IMG/VR virus record: IMGVR_UViG_3300001683_000037
Coordinates: 1 to 29,548 of that record
DNA: 29,548 bases
DNA from: a virus
Reading direction: 5' to 3' (one strand)
The notes beneath the pieces were generated by a model. That model was not told where the DNA came from, searched no databases, and saw nothing but the letters and a program-made list of their open reading frames with translations. The position numbers and the translations under genes are program-made. The number at the start of each line of letters is the position of its first letter. Position 1 is the first letter of the stretch. Of this stretch, positions 8,390-15,686 are shown in pieces.

Positions 8390-10384
8390 ATGGCTAAGTC
8401 ATTTACACTAAATCAGCTTACTGAGGGAATCCGCGATCGTAACGTGGGCGCCGAAGGACGTAGGCTAGTCGAGAAGTGGACCAGAACAGGTCTTCTTCGC
8501 GGTCTCAATGATCAGAAGAGAGAGACAATGTCTCGTCTTCTTGAGAATCAGGCTGCACAGCTACTTCGAGAGCAGAACAGCATCTCAACAGGAGGAGCAA
8601 GCGGAACATCATCTGGTGACATCCGTGGTTTCACAAACATCGCATTCCCAATCGTTCGCAGGGTTTTCGGCGGATTAATAGCCAATGAGCTAGTTTCAAT
8701 TCAGCCAATGAGTCTTCCATCTGGACTTCTCTTCTACCTTGATTACACATATGGATCAAATGTCGGTGGTGATGCTAGCACATCAACAGGTGCAGCTGGA
8801 TCGCTTGACTCTGAGCAGTATTCTCAGGGGAGTTCAATCTACAACCTTCCAACTGGTAAGGGCATTCGCTCGGGTTCTCTAGCAATCGGTGGTCAGTATG
8901 ACCTTGTTGGCGCAGGATACACGAGAGTTCACTCAACAGCAGCTGGCACAACCTGGCAGCTACTTGGATCTGGATCCTTCTTAGGATCTGAACAAACTCT
9001 TCAGACAGGTGTCACAGCTCTATGTCACGCAACAGGCACAGACGGAAAACTTCTACAGTTTGACCCACAGATCACCACTCTAATTGAGGATGATCCTGGA
9101 AGAAGTGGAACTGGTCGTTTTCAGTTTATGTTTTGGGATGTTACAAATATGCCCTCTGACATGGATCTAACAGCAGTTAGAGAGATTGGTCTCTATACGC
9201 AGGGTGCTTCTGGCGGCTCTAGCCCACTTGCTTCCTCAAGTCCAGGACTTCAGGAGATCGGTGTTGGCGCTAACAACAAGGCAGGAAAAGATCTTCAGGG
9301 CGGTAAGGGACTACTTAATGTTAGGCGTCTCAACCAGCTTGGAACGTTTGTCAACAGCAAGTTTACACCTAATCCACTTGTTACGCAAAATACTGCAAAT
9401 GCAGCTCTTCTAACTGTTGTTACTGGTACGTATCCACTAATGCTTGGTGGAACAGGTATTGATACACGTGCTGCTGCTGCAGACAATAACGTCACGGGAT
9501 CTTATGTTGTCGGTGCGACTCTTAATGTAGGTAGTGATGGTGATACTCTTACCATTCCAACCTTTGAGTCTGATTTCGCAACTTCTCCATCAATTGTCAT
9601 CCCAGAGATCGATATCAAGATCGAGTCAATCGCTGTAACAGCTCAGACACGTAAGCTCCGCGCTCGCTGGTCACCAGAGCTCGCACAGGATCTTAACGCT
9701 TACCACAGCCTCGACGCTGAGGTTGAGCTCACTCAGATCCTCTCTGAGCAGATTGCACTTGAGATCGATAGAGAGATTCTCTCTGACCTTCTCACAGAGG
9801 CTAACGGTGCTAACTACTACTGGTCAAGAATGCCTGGTAAGTTCGTTAATAAGACGAATGGTACAGCTCAGAATAAGGCTTCTTCACTTGCAGCTGGCCC
9901 AACCTTCACAGGTACGGTCCGCGAGTGGTATGAGACGCTTGTTGAGACAATCATCGATGTTGCTAATGAGATTCACAGAAAGACCCTTCGCGGCTCTGCT
10001 AACTTCGTTGTAACTTCACCTGATGTCGCTACAATCTTTGAGGCATCTGTGCTCTATAAGCCAAATTATAGCCTTGATGGTCAGGGACAGGTTGGTCAGC
10101 CGTTCTCACTCGGTGCAGCTCCAATCGGTTCTCTTAGCAATCGCTTCACAGTCTACAAGGATCCTTACTTCCCAAGGAACAAGATCCTCGTCGGTTACAA
10201 GGGTGGTAGCTATCTTGAGACAGGTTACGTCTACGCTCCGTACGTACCACTTATCGTCACACCAACAATCTTCGCTCCCGAAGACTTCACGCCTCGTAAG
10301 GGCGTGATGACTCGATACGGAAAGAAGATGGTTCGTTCTGACTTCTACGGTACAGTTACGGTCATGGATCTTAACGTCATCTAA
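8390..10384 (+). CDS. 23: Major capsid protein, gp23-like
   Basis: This is the main shell protein. The 664-aa product (T4 gp23 precursor is 521 aa) has the conserved early block NIAFPIVRRVFGGLIANELVSIQPM (about residues 83-107) followed by GLLFYLDYTYGSN, which matches the T4 gp23 segment around its 'VGRVFPNLIAHQLVGVQP' region. An N-terminal helical propeptide is likely. An L-x-E site at LRE61 (also LLE52) is placed close to where T4 gp21 cuts gp23 (after residue 65). An insertion at about residues 215-400 (Gly/Ser/Thr-rich) accounts for the extra length. Codon use differs from its neighbours, with more CGT/CGC arginine and CTC/CTT leucine, as expected for the most highly expressed gene. AAAGGAG lies upstream of the ATG, and a strong terminator follows. 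Confidence 0.96.
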   Translation: MAKSFTLNQLTEGIRDRNVGAEGRRLVEKWTRTGLLRGLNDQKRETMSRLLENQAAQLLREQNSISTGGASGTSSGDIRGFTNIAFPIVRRVFGGLIANELVSIQPMSLPSGLLFYLDYTYGSNVGGDASTSTGAAGSLDSEQYSQGSSIYNLPTGKGIRSGSLAIGGQYDLVGAGYTRVHSTAAGTTWQLLGSGSFLGSEQTLQTGVTALCHATGTDGKLLQFDPQITTLIEDDPGRSGTGRFQFMFWDVTNMPSDMDLTAVREIGLYTQGASGGSSPLASSSPGLQEIGVGANNKAGKDLQGGKGLLNVRRLNQLGTFVNSKFTPNPLVTQNTANAALLTVVTGTYPLMLGGTGIDTRAAAADNNVTGSYVVGATLNVGSDGDTLTIPTFESDFATSPSIVIPEIDIKIESIAVTAQTRKLRARWSPELAQDLNAYHSLDAEVELTQILSEQIALEIDREILSDLLTEANGANYYWSRMPGKFVNKTNGTAQNKASSLAAGPTFTGTVREWYETLVETIIDVANEIHRKTLRGSANFVVTSPDVATIFEASVLYKPNYSLDGQGQVGQPFSLGAAPIGSLSNRFTVYKDPYFPRNKILVGYKGGSYLETGYVYAPYVPLIVTPTIFAPEDFTPRKGVMTRYGKKMVRSDFYGTVTVMDLNVI

Positions 10385-10408
10385 CCCTAAGGGTTGTTGA
10401 TATAAACT

Positions 10409-10438
10409 GGGGCGGCCTTAACTGGCCGCCCCTTTTTT
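10409..10438 (+). terminator. Rho-independent terminator after major capsid gene
   Basis: A perfect 9-bp GC stem (GGGGCGGCC at 10409-10417, GGCCGCCCC at 10424-10432) with a 6-nt loop is followed directly by six T. It lies 25 nt after the capsid stop. Confidence 0.96.
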
Positions 10439-10447
10439 GTTTGTCAC

Positions 10448-10456
10448 AGTTATAAG
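10448..10456 (+). promoter_or_regulatory. Candidate late promoter for the 10552 gene (AGTTATAAG)
   Basis: The box starts 10 nt after the T-tract of the capsid terminator and resembles the AGTTATA boxes at 15648, 18923 and 23763. Because the terminator isolates the downstream gene, a promoter is needed in this gap. A second candidate, TATAAT at 10495-10500, lies closer to the gene. Confidence 0.45.
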
Positions 10457-10486
10457 TGTCATTTTGCTGCCTATATATTGGTAGGC

Positions 10487-10551
10487 CCGATTCATATAAT
10501 CAGCCGACCCCGCCGGCGAATCGGAATCTTGCGGACAAAAGGAGAAAGATT
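10487..10551 (+). promoter_or_regulatory. Structured 5' leader: nested hairpin and RBS-presenting hairpin
   Basis: The leader holds an inverted repeat CCGATTC (10487-10493) / GAATCGG (10518-10524) that encloses a second GCCG/CGGC pair (10503-10506, 10514-10517). Immediately after comes AATCTT (10525-10530) / AAGATT (10546-10551), whose 15-nt loop contains the GGAG ribosome binding site just before the ATG. The structures may protect the transcript or tune translation of an abundant small protein. Pairing was read by eye; energies were not computed. Confidence 0.5.
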
Positions 10552-10977
10552 ATGCCAAAAGTAACAATTGATAATTCAAGAGGGCTCGTCCAAGAGGGCG
10601 GCTCAGGGCTAGTGGTTAAATCTAGCGCAACTTTTAACAATTTGGTTTTAACCGCAGAGTCAGTGACTGCAGCTGGAGCTGCTAGCGTCACAGTTCCAGT
10701 AACACTGACAACGTCGGACGGAGACACAATGGCAGTTACACTCGCTGATGGATCCACCGAAGGCCAGATGAAATACTTTGTTGAGCTTCACGCGACCAAT
10801 GCTACATCAATAACACCAGCCTCGACGTGTGGTGGCTGGTCTGTTGCTACTTTGACAAACGCAGGTGAAAATGTCACAATGGTGTGGACAGCCTCTGGAT
10901 GGGCTCTTATTGGTCGATCGGGTGGCGCAACTCAGTCCTCTGCTACAGCTGTAGCTGGACAACCTATTATTGGTTAA
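10552..10977 (+). CDS. Small beta-rich protein, possible capsid decoration/virion surface protein (141 aa)
   Basis: The ATG at 10552 is chosen because AAAGGAG lies 7 nt upstream. An in-frame GTG at 10456 would add 32 residues that read through the hairpin leader and has no ribosome binding site. The 141-aa product is rich in Val, Thr, Ala, Ser and Gly with alternating hydrophobic residues, which suggests a beta structure, and ends with ENVTMVWTASGWALIGRSGG followed by an Ala/Ser-rich tail. No membrane segment is present. It has its own promoter region and its own terminator directly behind the major capsid gene, as expected for an abundant virion protein. A capsid decoration or head-fibre role is an inference from composition and context, as no family is firmly recognised. 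Confidence 0.8.
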   Translation: MPKVTIDNSRGLVQEGGSGLVVKSSATFNNLVLTAESVTAAGAASVTVPVTLTTSDGDTMAVTLADGSTEGQMKYFVELHATNATSITPASTCGGWSVATLTNAGENVTMVWTASGWALIGRSGGATQSSATAVAGQPIIG

Positions 10978-11023
10978 TATTTTATAGGTTGACAAATATC
11001 TTTTAGATATAATAGCAATTATT

Positions 11024-11053
11024 CGGGGCGCCTTAAAAAGGGCGCCCCGTTTC
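11024..11053 (+). terminator. Rho-independent terminator after the 10552 gene
   Basis: A perfect 9-bp GC stem (CGGGGCGCC at 11024-11032, GGCGCCCCG at 11041-11049) with an 8-nt loop TTAAAAAG is followed by TTTCTATTT. The loop begins with the same TTAA as the capsid terminator. Confidence 0.92.
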
Positions 11054-11099
11054 TATTTACATGTGTTCGTAATATTTATTATAATGATGGGTACTTTTA

Positions 11100-12395
11100 A
11101 TGCCAAGCACAGTTAGAAGATCTTTTTTTTATACAGACACTAAGAAAACAGGAGCTAGTAAGAAAATGGCAGATGATTTTTATAAAGAAGCAGCGCAAGA
11201 GACTCTAAAGGCTGCTGTTAGAGAAAAACTTGCTTCACAACAGCAGTCTCAAAAAGAAGAGCAGCCTCAATCAGAGCCTGTTCAGCCTGAGATTCAGGCT
11301 GTTGTAGAGGTTGCTTTAAGCTCCCAGACAGAAAATACAATAGTTGATGAAGATGAAGATAGCTTTGATGATTTTGACTTTGTTGAGGCATACGATGATT
11401 CACCGGCAGCAGTTGATGCACAGATGCTTCCAGACAATAGAGCTAGAAGTGCAATTAATTGTGCATTTATTGGTGTTGGCGGCGGCGGTGGAAAGATGGC
11501 AAAGGCATTTCTTGATCTTGGATTTACAAAGACAGTCCTTATAAACACCACAGTGAAGGATCAACCTGAGGGTGTGTCATCTGAGCACTTTCTACTTCTG
11601 CCAGGAGCTGATGGTGTAGGGAAGGATATAACGCTCGGAAAAAGAGTCCTCATAGACAACAGTGCTATGGTAGAGGATATGCTTAGAACAAGAATCGGAA
11701 AGGTTGACTGGATATTTGTTCTAGCTGGCGGTGGAGGCGGCACGGGCAGCGCGTGTAAGATACTTAACGATACCCTGGTCCGTCATCTTAAGTCTGTAGG
11801 GGGTAACGGTGATATTGTATATATTATTACAAAGCCATCATCCCAGGAGCTTCTGAATCCCACCATATCAGCAAATTTTGAGTCTTTGCACGATGATGTA
11901 AGGCTTACTCCGCACATACTTTTAGACAATGAGAGACAGCTCAAGCTTCTAAGGGGAAAGGTTGGAATTTTAAATCTATACCCGACAGCAAATAAGAATT
12001 TTGCAAAACTTCTATGGAATGTTTTTAAGCTAGCATCAGAAAATTCTCCAATTCAATCATTTGACTCTAAAGATCTTGAGAGATGCTTATCAACACCAGG
12101 CAGAATGGTAGTAGGAAGCACAGTTGCCAGAGATGTTACAAAGCAAGACTTGGGATCTATTTTATATCAGGGTTGTATTAGGTCATCACCATGTCCCGCT
12201 CCACCAGGTAGATCAAAAGCAGGAGTTATGCTTCTTATTGCAACTTCTGCTATGGCTTCAGATCCGTCTGTTAGTAAAAAGCTAGAGGCTTCATTTTCAT
12301 ATCTAGGGGGAAGAACTGACACTCTTTTCACTGGCGTTTATATTAAAGAGAGAATCCCAGGGCTAATAGCTATCACTGTTATTGGCGGAATTTGA
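11100..12395 (+). CDS. FtsZ/tubulin-superfamily GTPase
   Basis: A full-length FtsZ-type protein of 431 aa. T1: FIGVGGGGGK (123-132). T2: LINTT (148-152), with Thr where FtsZ has Asp. T3: LPGADGVGKD (167-176). T4, the tubulin signature loop: AGGGGGTGSA (209-218). T5: ITKP (243-246). T6: LLDNERQL (274-281), then AN at 297-298. T7 synergy loop: SFDSKDLE (320-327), keeping the two acidic positions (D322, D325) that support GTP hydrolysis in FtsZ NxDxxD. The C-terminal activation domain is present, ending in ITVIGGI like the end of the FtsZ globular domain, with no C-terminal tail. Residues 1-115 form an acidic, Gln-rich extension. The start may instead be ATG 11166 (GGAG 11 nt upstream). By family it should bind GTP and polymerise; its role in this phage is unknown. 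It lies between capsid and neck genes. Confidence 0.93.
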   Translation: MPSTVRRSFFYTDTKKTGASKKMADDFYKEAAQETLKAAVREKLASQQQSQKEEQPQSEPVQPEIQAVVEVALSSQTENTIVDEDEDSFDDFDFVEAYDDSPAAVDAQMLPDNRARSAINCAFIGVGGGGGKMAKAFLDLGFTKTVLINTTVKDQPEGVSSEHFLLLPGADGVGKDITLGKRVLIDNSAMVEDMLRTRIGKVDWIFVLAGGGGGTGSACKILNDTLVRHLKSVGGNGDIVYIITKPSSQELLNPTISANFESLHDDVRLTPHILLDNERQLKLLRGKVGILNLYPTANKNFAKLLWNVFKLASENSPIQSFDSKDLERCLSTPGRMVVGSTVARDVTKQDLGSILYQGCIRSSPCPAPPGRSKAGVMLLIATSAMASDPSVSKKLEASFSYLGGRTDTLFTGVYIKERIPGLIAITVIGGI

Positions 12396-12413
12396 AAAAA
12401 AATATTTTATAAC

Positions 12414-12476
12414 TTATTGAATTAAAACACGCTGATATAATTTGCCACAAAGAGATATAGATATCTAATTCAATAA
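12414..12476 (+). repeat. Inverted repeat in gap after the tubulin-like gene
   Basis: Perfect 11-bp arms, TTATTGAATTA (12414-12424) and TAATTCAATAA (12466-12476), flank a 41-nt AT-rich spacer that itself contains GATATAGATATC. No T-tract follows, so it is not a canonical terminator. It could be an operator, a protein-binding site or a weak RNA stem ahead of the neck genes. Confidence 0.55.
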
Positions 12477-12552
12477 TCTAATTTAAATCTTGTCGTATTG
12501 CTTAATATTTATCATTAGAGCAAGAGTGTTCAATACGTCAGGAGATTGATTC

Positions 12553-13734
12553 GTGGCAACATTTTCAAATACTACAAATCCTACTCCGTATGGATTTTTC
12601 GACTCAGAGTCAAATTTCCAAACAGAGGCTAATAATATTGTTACATTTGTTAAAAGAAAGCTAGGCGATGATGTTCTAAGTGTTGAATTAACAAAGAAGC
12701 AGATATGGTCATCTTTAGAAGAGGCAACTCTAGAGTTTAGCTCGATATTAAATCAATATCAGGCAAAATCGCAGCTATCTCAATTCTTAGGGCAATCAAC
12801 CACAGGGTCTGATGGCGCAATGTCTGGATCAGAGGGAATGTACCCAAGGGAAAATCTTGAGTATCTTACAAGATTTGCTGAGCCGTATGCTGAAAATGCT
12901 GGAGTTGGAGGATCTTATAACATGATGTCTGGCTCTATTCAACTAAAGCAAGGCCAGCAAGATTATGATATTTACAGCTCTCTTAAAGATGCAAGCGAGA
13001 ATCTTATATTCTCTTCAAGTTTAAATCCCTTAAGGACAAAGTTACAAATAAGCGAGATTTTTCACTTTAATCCGCAAGCAGCATATAGATTTTTTGATAC
13101 TACATCTGCAATAAATTATCTAAATAATGAATTTTCATTTGAATCTTTTACACCAGAGACTATATTTTATGTTTTGCCTGTTTTTGAAGATATTCTTAGG
13201 GCAGGACAGTTAGATCTATCAAATAGAGTTAGAAGATCAAACTACTCATACAAAGTTGTAGGAACAAAAGTAAGAATATACCCAAAACCAACGCAAGATA
13301 ATCCTCAAAAACTTTTTATGAGGGTTAAATTTTTTCCAAACCCTCTTAGTCCGTCATTTCAAGATGATACAATAAAGGGAGTATCAAATTTATCTGATAT
13401 TCCGTTTGGAAATTTAGAATACAATAATATAAACAGCATTGGAAGACAATGGATAAGGCAGTATACAACTGCTGTGTCTACCGAGCTGCTTGGTAGAATT
13501 AGATCAAAATTTGGAAACATACCAATCCCAGGATCAGATCTTACATTAAACGGCACAGATCTTGTTACTCAAGGAAGAGAAGATCAGACAAATCTAAAAA
13601 CTCAGCTTAAGGAGATGCTAGAGACTATGACATATGATAAGCTTATGGAGACTGCAGCAACAAGAGCTGAGTTTATAAATAAGCAACTTAAATACGTTCC
13701 AATGCCAAATGGCTTAGCAATCTTTATGGGATAA
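12553..13734 (+). CDS. 13: Neck protein, gp13-like
   Basis: A head-completion/neck protein that closes the filled head below the portal and receives the tail. The start is a GTG with CAGGAG 9 nt upstream. The 393-aa product (T4 gp13 is 309 aa) shows helical N-terminal features (FVKRKLGDDVLSVELTKKQIWSSLEEA, about residues 33-59), a beta-rich centre and a conserved-looking end, WIRQYTTAVSTELLGRIRSKF (about 296-316) followed by IPIPGSDLTLNGTDL. The call rests on this pattern and on being first in a 13-14-15 series. A 157-bp AT-rich gap upstream separates it from the tubulin-like gene and probably carries a promoter. Confidence 0.85.
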   Translation: MATFSNTTNPTPYGFFDSESNFQTEANNIVTFVKRKLGDDVLSVELTKKQIWSSLEEATLEFSSILNQYQAKSQLSQFLGQSTTGSDGAMSGSEGMYPRENLEYLTRFAEPYAENAGVGGSYNMMSGSIQLKQGQQDYDIYSSLKDASENLIFSSSLNPLRTKLQISEIFHFNPQAAYRFFDTTSAINYLNNEFSFESFTPETIFYVLPVFEDILRAGQLDLSNRVRRSNYSYKVVGTKVRIYPKPTQDNPQKLFMRVKFFPNPLSPSFQDDTIKGVSNLSDIPFGNLEYNNINSIGRQWIRQYTTAVSTELLGRIRSKFGNIPIPGSDLTLNGTDLVTQGREDQTNLKTQLKEMLETMTYDKLMETAATRAEFINKQLKYVPMPNGLAIFMG

Positions 13735-13737
13735 ATT

Positions 13738-14406
13738 ATGGCAAGAATTTTTATAACACCGAGAGAGATAAATTTTATAAATGACATAGCAAAGGAAGTT
13801 GTTAAAGACGTTATTGGTCAAAAAATATATTATTTCCCAATATCAGAAATAAAATCAAAAATTCATGACATCTACGAAGAATCCTCTCATAAGATATTTG
13901 ACAATCCAATTGAAATAGATGCACTTGTCAAATATGCACCCCAAGAGATTAGAGCAAATACATTTGGAAGCGAGGAATACTACACTATTGAAGTGTATGT
14001 GCAAGAGAGAGACATGCTTGATAAAGGCATTCAAATTCTAGAAGGAGATTTTTTTAGCTATGGCGAGGTATTTTTTGAAGTTATAACTGCGCCTGATTCA
14101 AATACTATTTATGGTCAAGTTGAGCATAAGGGTTTTATGACTATAACTGGAAAACAGGCACGTCTCGGACAGTTCAAATCTCATACGTTTGGCCCCACTG
14201 ACGAACAGTACAGTGATAAAGATGCAGTTCAAGATACTTTTGTTCAACAGAGAGGATTTTCGAGAAACGAACAAGGAGAGACGGGCGACATAAGGGCACT
14301 TCAAAAAAATGGAGTTCTTACAGAGCCTATAACAGGTCCAGATCAAGTTTCACAAAAGGGTGATCCGGAAGGCGTAGGATCTGCATTTTACGGGGATGAT
14401 ACGTGA
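13738..14406 (+). CDS. 14: Neck protein, gp14-like
   Basis: Partner of gp13 in the neck. The 222-aa product (T4 gp14 is 256 aa) starts 3 nt after the gp13 stop. It contains an FGSEEYYTIEVYVQERDMLDKG segment (about residues 79-100) and a beta-rich GDFFSYGEVFFEVI stretch, then a polar C-terminal tail rich in Gly, Gln and Asp. Its stop codon overlaps the next start (TGATG at 14404-14408), so gp14 and gp15 are translationally coupled. The assignment comes mostly from position between gp13 and gp15 plus the general residue pattern. Confidence 0.82.
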   Translation: MARIFITPREINFINDIAKEVVKDVIGQKIYYFPISEIKSKIHDIYEESSHKIFDNPIEIDALVKYAPQEIRANTFGSEEYYTIEVYVQERDMLDKGIQILEGDFFSYGEVFFEVITAPDSNTIYGQVEHKGFMTITGKQARLGQFKSHTFGPTDEQYSDKDAVQDTFVQQRGFSRNEQGETGDIRALQKNGVLTEPITGPDQVSQKGDPEGVGSAFYGDDT

Positions 14407-15614
14407 TGGCTAGAAAGATAGATTCGGGATACGAGGGAATCGTCCCAGATGATTTTTCAATATCTCCAGCTGGAATAGAGCAGATGGATAGAGCTCTATT
14501 TGAGCTCTTTGATAAAAGGCTTGCATTTCAAGTTAAGATAAAAGAGCAATCAACAAAAGTGCCAGTTGTATTCTCTACTGGTGAAAGATTTGCACTAACT
14601 AGAAGAAAGTCGCCTATTAGAGATAGAAATAATGCGCTAATACTTCCGATAATTTCAATACACAGAAAAAATATTGATACATCTCCAGGACAAAGCGGAT
14701 ACGGAACTCCCATATCTTTTAGAAATCAGCAAAATTATACAATAAGAAAAAGACTTGACAAAAGAGATAGAAACTATCAGAAGATAGTTAATAAGCTAGG
14801 CCTAAAGAATCAGTACAATGCTGCCTCAAGGGCAAATTTTTTAAAAAATGATGTATTTCCAGGAAATGTAGCGCATCCTGGAAGACTAGCCACTAGAAGA
14901 AACGGAATGAATTTAACACTTCTTGACGATCCTGCTGGGACGTTTCTTAGAGATGATATTGGAGATAATATATTTGAAATAATTACTTTGCCTTACCCCA
15001 AGTTTTTAACAGCAACATACGAAGTGACATTTTGGACGCAGTATATGACTCAAATGAATCAGATTGTTGAAACAATGATGTCGCAATATGACGGACAAAA
15101 TTACGGGTTTGAAATAGAGTCTAAGTCAGGGTACAAGTATGTAGGATATATAAAATCTCCTTTTGCAAATGCTGATAACTTTACAGATTTCTCACAAGAA
15201 GAGAGAGTGATAAAATATACCTTCAGCATAGATGTACCGGGATTTTTGCTAGGAACAGATAATCCAGGAATGCCCTCACCAATAAGAAAATTCTACTCTG
15301 CTCCTCAGGTTGAGTTTGGATATATCCAGTCGAGTACACAAGTTGTAAAAAAAGACAAATCACCTGATGGTGACGGAAATCCAAATAATTTCATACTATC
15401 TGATGTTGAAAATCTAGAAGTAGATGGTGAAACTAGCGGTATGCGAGGACAGGGAAGCGAAAGATTGGTTGATACAGTTATTGATCCGTTTACAGGTGAG
15501 AAAACTACGAGACTTGTTAGAGTTATAACAAGAAATCAAAGATCTGGAGAGACAGTGGCTAGCTCTAGGGTAACAGTCAATTTAGAGACAACTTTGGACA
15601 CTATTAGCGATTAA
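14406..15614 (+). CDS. 15: Tail completion / sheath stabiliser protein, gp15-like
   Basis: The terminator ring that caps the tail tube and sheath and joins the tail to the neck. ATG 14406 overlaps the gp14 stop by one base; an in-frame GTG at 14403 is an alternative. The 402-aa product is longer than T4 gp15 (272 aa). Its core resembles gp15: FEIITLPYPKFLTATYEVTFWTQYMTQMNQIVE (about residues 195-227), followed by GFEIESKSGYKYVGYI. The C-terminal third is polar and looks like an added, flexible extension. A 7-bp hairpin (15600-15606 with 15612-15618) spans the stop codon, but no T-tract follows it. Confidence 0.85.
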   Translation: MARKIDSGYEGIVPDDFSISPAGIEQMDRALFELFDKRLAFQVKIKEQSTKVPVVFSTGERFALTRRKSPIRDRNNALILPIISIHRKNIDTSPGQSGYGTPISFRNQQNYTIRKRLDKRDRNYQKIVNKLGLKNQYNAASRANFLKNDVFPGNVAHPGRLATRRNGMNLTLLDDPAGTFLRDDIGDNIFEIITLPYPKFLTATYEVTFWTQYMTQMNQIVETMMSQYDGQNYGFEIESKSGYKYVGYIKSPFANADNFTDFSQEERVIKYTFSIDVPGFLLGTDNPGMPSPIRKFYSAPQVEFGYIQSSTQVVKKDKSPDGDGNPNNFILSDVENLEVDGETSGMRGQGSERLVDTVIDPFTGEKTTRLVRVITRNQRSGETVASSRVTVNLETTLDTISD

Positions 15615-15647
15615 TAGTGATTTGTGATATTTGAGTAATTAAGCGAT

Positions 15648-15657
15648 AGTTATAACT
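15648..15657 (+). promoter_or_regulatory. Candidate late promoter for first sheath gene (AGTTATAACT)
   Basis: A perfect 10-bp palindrome containing the recurrent AGTTATA box, 29 nt before the sheath ATG and upstream of its AACAGGAG ribosome binding site. The following sheath gene and the tape measure gene have a similar ATAGTTATA box at similar distance. Confidence 0.45.
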
Positions 15658-15686
15658 GTAGAAAGTCGTAACAGGAGATTCATTAA

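Noticed and set aside
9723-10307. Two + strand open frames (96 and 94 aa) overlapping the capsid gene
   Set aside because: Arg/Leu/Ser-rich out-of-frame readings caused by the CTC/CGC-biased codon use of the capsid gene.
10456-10551. GTG at 10456 as start of the 141-aa gene
   Set aside because: It lies within the promoter-like box, has no ribosome binding site, and the added residues read through the hairpin leader. ATG 10552 has AAAGGAG at good spacing.
10989-11013. TTGACA ... TATAAT as a sigma70 promoter for the tubulin-like gene
   Set aside because: The spacer is only 13 nt, well short of the usual 17, and the 11024 terminator lies downstream between it and the gene.
11123-11130. Run of eight T near the start of the tubulin-like gene as a frameshift site
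   Set aside because: The same frame stays open across it and no alternative frame carries a plausible product. It may lie upstream of the real start (11166).
15600-15618. Hairpin at the end of the gp15-like gene as a terminator
   Set aside because: An AT-rich 7-bp stem with no T-tract after it; too weak to call.
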